From contig CANNLO010000195.1 of assembly GCA_947505055.1 (NCBI GenBank), positions 1-8,538 of the forward strand: a stretch of 8,538 nucleotides of DNA, in the 5' to 3' direction. Within the stretch, counting starts at the first letter, position 1, and every line of letters begins with the position of its first letter. Shown piece after piece: positions 1-5,494 of the stretch. Source of the stretch: Methylococcaceae bacterium. GTDB lineage: Bacteria; Pseudomonadota; Gammaproteobacteria; Methylococcales; Methylomonadaceae. Below the pieces are notes generated by a model. The model saw only the letters and a program-made list of their open reading frames with translations. It was not told the DNA's origin and searched no databases. The position numbers and the translations under genes were made by a program.

Positions 1-545
1 GCTTTTGCATCTAAACAATTTGGGGCGCCTAGAAAAGTCTCTGGTACTTTTTCAAGCTCCCAAGGTTGTTGCCCGTAAATAGCACCTGAGCTTAAAAATA
101 AAAACTTTTCTGGTTTCTTGTCGGCGGCAAAGTCAAATACATGCCTGGTTCCTTGCACAACTGTATTAAACATTTGGATAGGATTTTCTTCATTTAACTG
201 CGCACTTGCATCAGTAGCTGCATGAATAACATGACTAAACTCACCACTAGGGTATTCGAAATCACACACATCACCTGATATAAATTTAAAATTTGTGTCG
301 GTGGCTAAGTGGGGTGCTTTTTTTGAAAATGCCAGTGGATTACGCGTTAAAGCTGTAACCTTAATATCTAAAGACAAGCGTTTGTTGGCATGACGTAAAC
401 TTTCAAGTAGCCAGCAACCAATAAAACCAGTGCCGCCGGTCAAAAAAACATGCCTGCCTTCTAAGCTTTTGAATACTTCTTCAGTCTGAGATAGAATAAA
501 TTCCAGGTCTTGTTCAAAAGACCAATCAGTCGTTTTGTTTGGCAT
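1..545 (-). CDS. NAD-dependent epimerase/dehydratase family protein (3' end outside window)
   Basis: Partial gene: 181 codons read from an ATG at 543-545 to the window edge with no stop. It is an extended short-chain dehydrogenase with an N-terminal Rossmann fold. The dinucleotide-binding motif GGTGFIG is at residues 37-43, after a roughly 30-residue N-terminal extension. Further family landmarks are SGDVCDF (90-96), HAAT (108-111) and SSGAIYG (152-158). The catalytic YxxxK would lie beyond the window edge, so activity cannot be judged. Relatives act on nucleotide sugars (4,6-dehydratases, 4-epimerases, 4-reductases) in the cytoplasm. The start lies 3 nt after the stop of the cyclase gene, so the two are probably translationally coupled in one sugar operon. 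The family is secure; the substrate is unknown. Confidence 0.85.
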   Translation of the reverse strand, partial: MPNKTTDWSFEQDLEFILSQTEEVFKSLEGRHVFLTGGTGFIGCWLLESLRHANKRLSLDIKVTALTRNPLAFSKKAPHLATDTNFKFISGDVCDFEYPSGEFSHVIHAATDASAQLNEENPIQMFNTVVQGTRHVFDFAADKKPEKFLFLSSGAIYGQQPWELEKVPETFLGAPNCLDAK

Positions 546-548
546 GGT

Positions 549-1655
549 TTAATCAATATGCTGATAGTTTAAATAGCCAATTTCAGCCAATCCATGTCGA
601 TAGGCTAATCGAATACGATTGCGTACAGCATCATTTTTAGGTTCCGATATTAGTGCCAGATCACCTTCATCTTCGGGCACAACCATACGATAGAAGTCAG
701 TGCGATGCTTTTTATCGTTGTTAAATTTTTCTAAAACTAAGGCTAAATCTATTTCGGGTGGATTTGCAATGACGTTTTTAAGAGCCTCACCTAACATTGA
801 TTTAACATGCTGAATTAAGTGCTCCGCTCGACTTATACCCGTTGCCGATAAAAACACTGATATTTTTGCATACTCAACAGCTACAACCATGCCTATACCG
901 ACGGCAATACCATGCGTTATACCAAAGTTAGTACCCGCTTCTAGTGCATGGCCAAAGGTATGTCCAAAATTGAGTAACAATCGTTCATTCTGATCAAACT
1001 CATCGGTTTCGATAAACCATTTCTTGGTTTTTAATGCATGTACAACAACGCGTTGAGCATTGTCTGCGCTCAACGGGTACGAAGGTGATTCGTTCAAGTA
1101 TTCCAAAAATGATTGATAGCCGCGCGCGTAACAAATTTTTGCTGCTTCAAATAGTCCGCCGATAACCTGCTCTTCATTCAATGTATTAATAAAAGTCATA
1201 TCAATTAAGATAGCGACAGGTGGGTAAAAATTACCGATTAAATTTTTATAACCCAGCACATTGATTGATGATTTACCTCCAATACAAGAGTCTGCCATAC
1301 CTAAAAGTGTCGTGGGCATATAGGTCCATTGAATGCCGCGCATATACGTTGATGCGACAAAAGTAGCAATATCTTGTACAACTCCTCCCCCAATAGCTAT
1401 CAAGTGACTATTACGATTAGCCCCTGACTCGCGCATTTTTAGAATCACTTCTGGCATGCTTTCTAGCGACTTAGTATTCTCATTCGCTTTAATAAGGATA
1501 CGATTAGTAATGATTGCGGGCAAAACACCTTCAAGTCGCTCATCAACCATATAAATTGCGTCAGGATGTTGAACGATAAGGTGTGCTAATAAATCTGTAC
1601 CGGCGACTACTGAGTAATTTCCTGTAGAAGATAAAATTTTAAATGATTCTTGCAT
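549..1655 (-). CDS. 3-dehydroquinate-synthase-like sugar phosphate cyclase
   Basis: Member of the dehydroquinate synthase/sugar phosphate cyclase superfamily, NAD- and divalent-metal-dependent enzymes that close a phosphorylated ketose into a carbocycle. Numbering from the chosen start (368 aa, normal for the family), I see the NAD-binding loop GGGVVQD (89-95), DSCIGGKSSIN (122-132), KNLIGNFY (137-144), ExxK (E170, K173), RLLLNFGHTFGH (R225, N229, H232, H236), THG (H248) and DKK (314-316). These match the metal ligands and phosphate/substrate residues of true dehydroquinate synthase, so the protein looks catalytically complete. The open frame runs up to an ATG at 1745, but that would overlap the preceding gene by 107 bp. 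The ATG at 1653-1655 has a GGCGGA-like ribosome site 7 nt upstream, overlaps by only 17 bp and gives the family length; an ATG at 1670 is the alternative. Its setting in an LPS sugar operon suggests a specialised paralogue rather than housekeeping aroB, though that is inference. Confidence 0.85.
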   Translation of the reverse strand: MQESFKILSSTGNYSVVAGTDLLAHLIVQHPDAIYMVDERLEGVLPAIITNRILIKANENTKSLESMPEVILKMRESGANRNSHLIAIGGGVVQDIATFVASTYMRGIQWTYMPTTLLGMADSCIGGKSSINVLGYKNLIGNFYPPVAILIDMTFINTLNEEQVIGGLFEAAKICYARGYQSFLEYLNESPSYPLSADNAQRVVVHALKTKKWFIETDEFDQNERLLLNFGHTFGHALEAGTNFGITHGIAVGIGMVVAVEYAKISVFLSATGISRAEHLIQHVKSMLGEALKNVIANPPEIDLALVLEKFNNDKKHRTDFYRMVVPEDEGDLALISEPKNDAVRNRIRLAYRHGLAEIGYLNYQHID

Positions 1656-2349
1656 ACGAAAATCCGCCATCAGCTGCAATAAATTGTCCGGTGATACCTG
1701 TGTTGTTTTGTGAGCACAAAAAACCGACAAGATTACACACATCATCCAACGTTGATAGAGATCCTAAAGGCGTTAACTTTTCTAAACGACGCAACTGATT
1801 TTCATCTAAATTTGCACGTGTCATTGGTGTGTCTAGGGCGCCAGGGAGTACAGCATTCACCATATGCCCTGAACGCCCTAAATCTATAGCAAGTGATTGT
1901 ACTAAGCCTTGTAAAGCCGACTTGGTAATACAATATGACAATTTATTCTGTCTCGCCAAATTTTGCCAAATAGAGCTAATCACACAAAGGCGAGCAGCAT
2001 TAGTCAATATATTTTGTTTGATCAATACCTGTAAACTAAGCAATATATAAATAACATTGGCTTCATACATAGTCTGATGTGCGCTTGCTTCAAAAGTATT
2101 AATGTCATCATTAAAATTGGCGCCCTGTGCCCAAACAACAGCGTTAATTGAGCCTTTTTTTAGATGAGAGAAACTATTAACGTTCTGACTGCCATCCCAT
2201 TTAAGCCAAGTAATATTATTTGCTAGGCCACTTTCTGGAGGATTTCGGCTAATCGCTATCACCTCATAATGCTGTCCGCTAAACCAGTCAACAATAGCAC
2301 TACCAATTGCCCCCGTTGCGCCAAACACTAATACGTTAGGTTTATTCAT
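1639..2349 (-). CDS. Short-chain dehydrogenase/reductase (SDR, FabG-like)
   Basis: Classical SDR of 236 aa, within the usual 230-260. It has the nucleotide-binding motif GATGAIG (10-16), an AQGA segment (74-77) in place of the usual NNAG, N98, the catalytic serine in ISS (S125/S126), and YCITK giving Y139 and K143. PGALDTPM (169-176) and the C-terminal ITGQFIAADGG (219-229) are typical of the family. It would reduce a keto group or oxidise a hydroxyl using NAD(P)H/NAD(P)+ in the cytoplasm. The start lies 31 bp after the aldolase stop, and the 3' end overlaps the cyclase start by 17 bp, so aldolase, SDR and cyclase are almost certainly one transcription unit. An expected job is reducing a keto sugar or cyclised ketone, but the sequence does not tell which. 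The ribosome site is weak (AGAAG close to the ATG). Confidence 0.88.
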   Translation of the reverse strand: MNKPNVLVFGATGAIGSAIVDWFSGQHYEVIAISRNPPESGLANNITWLKWDGSQNVNSFSHLKKGSINAVVWAQGANFNDDINTFEASAHQTMYEANVIYILLSLQVLIKQNILTNAARLCVISSIWQNLARQNKLSYCITKSALQGLVQSLAIDLGRSGHMVNAVLPGALDTPMTRANLDENQLRRLEKLTPLGSLSTLDDVCNLVGFLCSQNNTGITGQFIAADGGFSYARII

Positions 2350-2380
2350 ACTTCTATTAAGATTGATAAGTGATTTATTC

Positions 2381-3181
2381 TTACTTGATTTCGATTTTTC
2401 CCCATCGTTGCTCTAGCATGGCAATACGTTTATCATCTTCACGTTCAATAGTTTTATAGTATTCCCGTTTATTAAGTAACCACAGCAATTCAAAATGCAC
2501 AGCATTTAATAGACCTTGCTCCATATTTGGCTGATCCAGTGCATCACCATTAAATATAATTTTTCGTGTTTCAAAACGGTCAAGACGAATCTTTTTAATT
2601 TTTCTTAGGGCAGGTAAAGAATCCATGGATACACCGCCGCCAACCACAAACTCAAGATTTTTGTCATTACATACTTGCGCTGCTTTGCAACAATAATCAG
2701 TAATGATTTCAGAATTAATTTCGTCACGACTCAAACCATCCGACATCGAGAAATCAACTCTACCAAATACAATGCCGGTAGCACCATTCGGCTTAGCTGC
2801 ATTAGTTGCAATGTCTTCAAGTTGTTGATATGCTGTTATAGTTTCTAAATTAAATAAGAATTTGGTGTCTTGTTTCTCTTCTTCATTAAAGACTTTGTTC
2901 TTGGCATCAATATATTTCGAAAGCGCATAGGGTGTTTCAATCATAGGAGCTATGATGTAATCAACGCCAATCTGTCTTGCCTCAAGTAAGTCACGGATTG
3001 CCTCGCATCCACCTACTTTAAGTCCTACTTTAAGGTCAGCGCGCCTTGCGAGCTCTAGTAACCTTAGAAATTCATCAATACGAGTCCCCTCAGCCTCGAA
3101 CTCTGCTTTAACAGCAACATAGCCAAATTCATTCTTTCCTTTTTTAAGAATGTCGAACATTTCTTTTTCTAATTTATTCAT
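2381..3181 (-). CDS. HpcH/HpaI aldolase / citrate lyase family protein
   Basis: A 266-aa predicted TIM-barrel protein resembling the pyruvate/phosphoenolpyruvate-dependent HpcH/HpaI aldolase family, whose members make or break C-C bonds using a metal-bound pyruvate enolate. The segment GVDYIIAPMIET (72-83) is characteristic. Likely metal ligands are E113 in FNLET and D143 in GRVDFS. The active-site histidine of classical HpcH is not obvious: the equivalent N-terminal strand reads VAVKAEFEAEGTR (22-34), so the reaction may differ from simple pyruvate aldol chemistry. A C-terminal helical extension (about 222-266) is highly charged. It has a good ribosome site. It is the first intact sugar gene after the island and is followed 31 bp later by the SDR. 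It may extend or branch a sugar with a three-carbon unit for the downstream cyclase; that role is inferred. Family call fairly secure, substrate unknown. Confidence 0.78.
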   Translation of the reverse strand: MNKLEKEMFDILKKGKNEFGYVAVKAEFEAEGTRIDEFLRLLELARRADLKVGLKVGGCEAIRDLLEARQIGVDYIIAPMIETPYALSKYIDAKNKVFNEEEKQDTKFLFNLETITAYQQLEDIATNAAKPNGATGIVFGRVDFSMSDGLSRDEINSEIITDYCCKAAQVCNDKNLEFVVGGGVSMDSLPALRKIKKIRLDRFETRKIIFNGDALDQPNMEQGLLNAVHFELLWLLNKREYYKTIEREDDKRIAMLEQRWGKIEIK

Positions 3182-3272
3182 GATTATCCTTTAGATTAAA
3201 ATTCTATTTTTAGTGAGTAAAGGCTCTTAATAGGAGATATTATTTACTTTATAAATTCATTATGGGTGCAGA
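3182..3272. other. AT-rich spacer between the rfbH remnant and the aldolase gene
   Basis: About 90 bp holding only the aldolase ribosome site. I see no convincing promoter, hairpin terminator or small gene. Before the island arrived, this was presumably the ordinary intergenic gap between rfbH and the next sugar gene. Confidence 0.5.
3187..3192 (-). promoter_or_regulatory. Ribosome binding site of the aldolase gene
   Basis: AAAGGA on the minus strand, 5 nt before the ATG at 3179-3181. It is the best Shine-Dalgarno match among the left-hand genes and fixes that start. It shows that this gene initiates independently of the rfbH remnant upstream. Confidence 0.7.
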
Positions 3273-3419
3273 TTAAGATTTAATTCCAAGGTAACTTTCA
3301 ATCGTACTTGCCGCAAACTCCAGCATTTCTGTTGTCAATGCCGGTTGTACGCCTATCCAGAAAGTGTTGTTCATCACGTTGTCGGTGTTGGTCAGGTCAC
3401 CACTGATAAGGAAATTGGC
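3273..3419. repeat. Direct repeat of the rfbH 3' end, left copy
   Basis: 147 bp matching 7158-7304 without gaps at an offset of exactly 3885 bp. By hand alignment, 3313-3419 differs at only 2 of 107 positions, while 3273-3312 differs at about 11 of 40. The match ends sharply at 3419, after which the two sequences are unrelated. It forms the left boundary of the toxin-antitoxin island. Confidence 0.95.
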
Positions 3420-3440
3420 AGTCGTTTTTAAGCTATTCAT
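3273..3440 (-). pseudogene. 3'-terminal remnant of a second rfbH copy
   Basis: Read on the minus strand, 3419-3273 encodes the last 48 or so residues of an RfbH protein, including [19 protein letters not shown], and ends STIESYLGIKS before a TAA. The complete gene at 7158-8456 ends [11 protein letters not shown]. The remnant stop and the complete gene's stop are in exactly equivalent positions. The frame stays open to an ATG at 3438-3440, giving a 55-codon ORF whose first seven codons (MNSLKTT) do not come from rfbH, so it is a chimera formed at the insertion junction. It lacks the whole catalytic and iron-sulfur part of the enzyme, so it cannot be active. It is most simply the original 3' end of the resident rfbH, left behind when DNA carrying a new end was inserted. 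Confidence 0.9.
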
Positions 3441-3455
3441 AATAAAACCGTTTCT

Positions 3456-3525
3456 TTTAAAAAATTAAATCCCGATAAGTCCAAAACTTGGCGGAGGCTT
3501 TACAGCGCCAGATTCATGTTTACTA
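3456..3525. repeat. Degenerate intergenic repeat, copy A
   Basis: Related to 4573-4635 in the same orientation. Shared landmarks on the plus strand are an A-rich run ending AAATCCC (3467-3473), then GGAGGCT (3493-3499) at an identical 19-nt spacing, then GATTCATGT (3511-3519) followed by TTACT. About half of the intervening bases also match. It lies about 55 bp beyond the HEPN stop and just upstream of the chimeric rfbH remnant ORF. Its function is unknown. Confidence 0.6.
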
Positions 3526-3578
3526 TACTCTATTGTTTCAGCAGTTGTTTATTTATACTGGTCGAGGTTGGGGGCGAT
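3526..3578. other. Spacer downstream of the HEPN gene
   Basis: Short gap between the HEPN stop codon and the intergenic repeat. A TATAGT hexamer is present on the minus strand, but without a partner -35 element at the proper distance. No clear terminator hairpin was seen. Confidence 0.4.
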
Positions 3579-4055
3579 TCAGGCAATAAACCCCTTGCGT
3601 GTCAGATACGCGGAAATTTCTTCAAAACTTGCCAAAACGAAACGGGCTTCTTCCATAATCAAATTCAGTTTCTCGATGCGGGCAGAGCTCTCTTCGGGGT
3701 AGTGATGAGAAAACTTGTTGCGCAGCATGGCCGCAGTTCCAAAAGCTTCTGCGGAATGAATTGCACCGAGCTTTTCCATTAACAGCGTCTTGTCCCGATT
3801 GGATTTATCGCTGATATCTTCTTGCTCAAGAAAGGCAATACTCCTGAATAACTGTTCTTGAATCATCGTCACGCATTGCGAATAACGCAGAATCAACGCA
3901 TCAACAGATTCTTCCTGGCTCTGATTGAATGCCGCTAATTGTGCCAGCGTTATAGGGAACAGGTAGGTATTTTTTTCTATTGAATAGCGCAATTTTTCTG
4001 TTCGTTGCCGACAAGCTTCAAGGCTGGACTGCAAGATAAGTTGCTCTTTTGTCAT
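3579..4055 (-). CDS. HEPN-domain toxin, HepT-like, of an MNT/HEPN pair
   Basis: A 158-aa predicted mostly helical protein with the HEPN ribonuclease signature RX4HXY in LRNKFSHHY (R112, H117, Y119). In characterised MntA-HepT systems the HEPN protein is an RNA-cleaving toxin, and the nucleotidyltransferase partner silences it by AMP addition to the tyrosine of this motif; by analogy Y119 would be the target. Its ATG overlaps the stop of the preceding MNT gene as ATGA, the tight coupling expected of antitoxin-first pairs. The protein is somewhat longer than the other HepT here (138 aa) and only distantly similar to it, so the two pairs are independent systems, not recent duplicates. All motif residues are intact, so it is probably functional. 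It is the last gene of the island before the rfbH remnant. Confidence 0.82.
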   Translation of the reverse strand: MTKEQLILQSSLEACRQRTEKLRYSIEKNTYLFPITLAQLAAFNQSQEESVDALILRYSQCVTMIQEQLFRSIAFLEQEDISDKSNRDKTLLMEKLGAIHSAEAFGTAAMLRNKFSHHYPEESSARIEKLNLIMEEARFVLASFEEISAYLTRKGFIA

Positions 4056-4339
4056 AACAAAATCCCTTGTTCAATGGCTATTTTGTGAATCGGCTGGACT
4101 GGCTGCCCAGGATTTTTGACCAACAGATCAACATGGGTGTCGCAAGCAACCTCCAGGCGGTACTGGGTGCTTAGCTGTGTTTTCAGGTCAATGGGGCTGC
4201 TGGCCTGCAGGTACACATCAATGTCTCCACCACGGCGCTGGTCATCAGTACGCGATCCATAAAGATAAATGCGCCCAGCCGGATCCAACGCACCCAGGAT
4301 AGAGCGCAGTGCATGGAGTTCGGTTGAGCTCAACCGCAT
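4052..4339 (-). CDS. Minimal nucleotidyltransferase (MNT) antitoxin, second pair
   Basis: A compact 95-aa nucleotidyltransferase of the pol-beta superfamily. The metal-binding signature is GSX9DXD: G28, S29 and then D39 and D41 in [15 protein letters not shown] probable third acid is D71 in HVDLLV. The length is normal for a minimal MNT protein. It precedes the HEPN gene with an ATGA overlap, so it is expected to be the cognate antitoxin that modifies or binds the HEPN toxin. The start ATG overlaps the 3' end of the truncated MNT gene upstream by 10 bp, so it probably depends on read-through translation from that fragment. Its N-terminal half is clearly paralogous to that fragment (both have an FGS/YGS-RTDD...GGDID segment). 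Confidence 0.85.
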   Translation of the reverse strand: MRLSSTELHALRSILGALDPAGRIYLYGSRTDDQRRGGDIDVYLQASSPIDLKTQLSTQYRLEVACDTHVDLLVKNPGQPVQPIHKIAIEQGILL

Positions 4340-4545
4340 GGCGATATTTGACTGTAACGCAGTTGCTCGCTGATCGTGGTGGCGCGTTTGCCGACGGCGT
4401 GATCGGTTTCAAATAAAAGGTCAATGTCGCCGCCTTTTTTGGTATCGTCAGTACGCGAACCAAAAAGGATGACCCGCGAGTCATTGCCCAGCACGGCATG
4501 GGCAGTTTGTTTGATGGCTTGAATTTGGTCGTGGGTCAGGCGCAT
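4330..4545 (-). pseudogene. Truncated MNT nucleotidyltransferase
   Basis: A 71-codon ORF with an intact N-terminal MNT half: [14 protein letters not shown], with G29, S30, D40 and D42. The MNT homology fades after about residue 63, and the frame ends in SQISPCG at a TGA. Compared with the roughly 95-aa neighbour it lacks the C-terminal third, including the third acidic residue. The break falls exactly where the next MNT gene begins, which points to a deletion or recombination between tandem MNT genes that removed this gene's 3' end and probably its own HEPN partner. The short protein may still be made and helps translational entry into the downstream MNT gene, but is unlikely to be catalytic. 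No frameshift fix is possible, because the downstream DNA is the start of the next MNT gene. Confidence 0.75.
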
Positions 4546-4572
4546 AGCGGTGTTTTGGATGATTAAAAAAAT

Positions 4573-4635
4573 TAAAAAATAAATCCCAGTACGTTTAACT
4601 CTTGCTGGAGGCTAGAGGCTGATTTCATGTATTAC
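4573..4635. repeat. Degenerate intergenic repeat, copy B
   Basis: Counterpart of 3456-3525. On the plus strand it has an A-rich run ending AAATCCC (4581-4587), GGAGGCT (4607-4613) at the same 19-nt spacing, and GATTTCATGT (4621-4630) followed by ATTACT. It occupies most of the 86-bp gap between the HepT stop and the truncated MNT start, so it sits between two toxin-antitoxin units. Confidence 0.6.
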
Positions 4636-5048
4636 TCATCCAGTTTCATCACCACTACTTTTGCATAGACCGAAAAATCTGCCAAGTGGTTTTTTACAAT
4701 GCTGTGAACAATATGCCAGTTGATGTCATCGTAGTTATGTACAGCAATATTGCGAAAGCCAACAGCTTTTTTTAGGTTAAGTGCCAGTGTTGTAGTCAAC
4801 ATGCCCGCCTGCTCAAGTCTATCAAATGTTTGGCCCATCGTATCGGGCGGCGGTACATCCATACCTGAAATCAGATGTGCGCCAATGTCTACACATAACT
4901 GCACGGCTCGACTCAAGTTAAGCGAGACGATGTCTTGCAGATCATAGTCTGTGAGTAGTGTATCAGCTTCAGCAGGACACTTGGTTTCAAGGCGTTGCAA
5001 GCAGCGCCGCAGTGATTCCAGTTTTTGCTCGACTACTTCCCGATCCAT
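4632..5048 (-). CDS. hepT: HepT toxin (HEPN/DUF86 ribonuclease)
   Basis: A 138-aa protein typical of the HepT/DUF86 family in length and content. The conserved stretch YDLQDIVSLNLSRAVQLCVD (about 35-54) is followed by the HEPN catalytic motif RX4HXY in FRNIAVHNY (R99, H104, Y106). Characterised homologues cut RNA, reportedly including tRNA, and are neutralised when MntA adds AMP units to the motif tyrosine, here Y106. The start overlaps the mntA 3' end by 16 bp, giving antitoxin-first order and coupled translation. All key residues are present, so I expect an active toxin. Such pairs are implicated in stabilising genomic islands and possibly phage defence; which applies here cannot be told from sequence. 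Confidence 0.92.
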   Translation of the reverse strand: MDREVVEQKLESLRRCLQRLETKCPAEADTLLTDYDLQDIVSLNLSRAVQLCVDIGAHLISGMDVPPPDTMGQTFDRLEQAGMLTTTLALNLKKAVGFRNIAVHNYDDINWHIVHSIVKNHLADFSVYAKVVVMKLDE

Positions 5049-5494
5049 GCTCCCCGCCTTTCTGCTAATGTCCGGTTTCGATAGGGCATAAAATCGGCCT
5101 GTTCAAACACATGTCGGCTAATTAAGCGTCCGTACTCACCATCGCTGCCGAGCAGGCGACGACCATGTCGCACGATTTGCCCCAATAAAGGTTCGCCAAT
5201 CACTTTTAAATCTATCAAGTCAACCGGCCGACCTGTTTGCTCTGCCAAGGCGGCAATAATGTCCATTTTCTCAACCAATGTCAGCGCCTGTTTGGCGGCG
5301 ACAGCAATATCCAAATCACTGTCTGGGCGCTGTCGCCCCTCGGCGACCGAGCCAAACACCAGAGCCAGTACCAGCTGAGGAAAGCGCGTCAACACTTCCT
5401 GCAGTTGCTTGTCAATGTAACAAAAGTTCTGACTGGTATCAACATCGCCATTAATTAGAGCGGGGGTGTTGGTACAGATGACTCGCTTATTCAT
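5033..5494 (-). CDS. mntA: MntA antitoxin nucleotidyltransferase
   Basis: A 153-aa MNT-domain nucleotidyltransferase. The family motif GSX10DXD is intact: G48, S49, D60 and D62 in GSVAEGRQRPDSDLD. A third acid is in PVDLIDL (D92). In studied systems MntA transfers AMP from ATP onto the tyrosine of the HepT active site and so detoxifies it. The ATG overlaps the stop of the AlbA_2 gene as ATGA, and the 3' end overlaps hepT by 16 bp, making a three-gene coupled string. Nucleotides 5289-5410 are duplicated at 7006-7127, where a broken copy of this gene sits. The N-terminal 26 residues, before IDKQLQEVL, have no counterpart in that copy (which starts MTIAAPDI), so this start may have been acquired when the AlbA_2 gene was inserted. 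Confidence 0.92.
   Translation of the reverse strand: MNKRVICTNTPALINGDVDTSQNFCYIDKQLQEVLTRFPQLVLALVFGSVAEGRQRPDSDLDIAVAAKQALTLVEKMDIIAALAEQTGRPVDLIDLKVIGEPLLGQIVRHGRRLLGSDGEYGRLISRHVFEQADFMPYRNRTLAERRGAWIGK
5289..5410. repeat. Direct repeat within mntA, left copy
   Basis: 122 bp that match 7006-7127 without gaps, offset 1717 bp, with 6 mismatches clustered at 5362-5384. It covers the part of mntA encoding KQLQEVLTRFP through the GS...DLD catalytic motif to AAKQ. Together with the other copy it brackets the AlbA_2/HATPase gene. Confidence 0.93.

Noticed and set aside
3193..3221. TTTACT-17 nt-TAATCT promoter-like pair before the aldolase gene
   Set aside because: Poor -10 match, and transcription would start at or past the ribosome binding site at 3187-3192, so it could not serve this gene.
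3522..3527. TATAGT -10-like hexamer on the minus strand
   Set aside because: No -35 element at 16-18 nt and no TG extension; such hexamers are common in AT-rich spacers.
4245..4499. 84-codon minus-strand frame across the junction of the two MNT genes
   Set aside because: Out of frame with both MNT genes, no recognisable motif; both overlapping frames carry clear MNT signatures.
4573..4635. Possible integron attC site between toxin-antitoxin units
   Set aside because: A GTTAAAC core-like heptamer is present on the minus strand, but no matching inverse core or paired stem was found, and the related copy at 3456-3525 lacks the heptamer.
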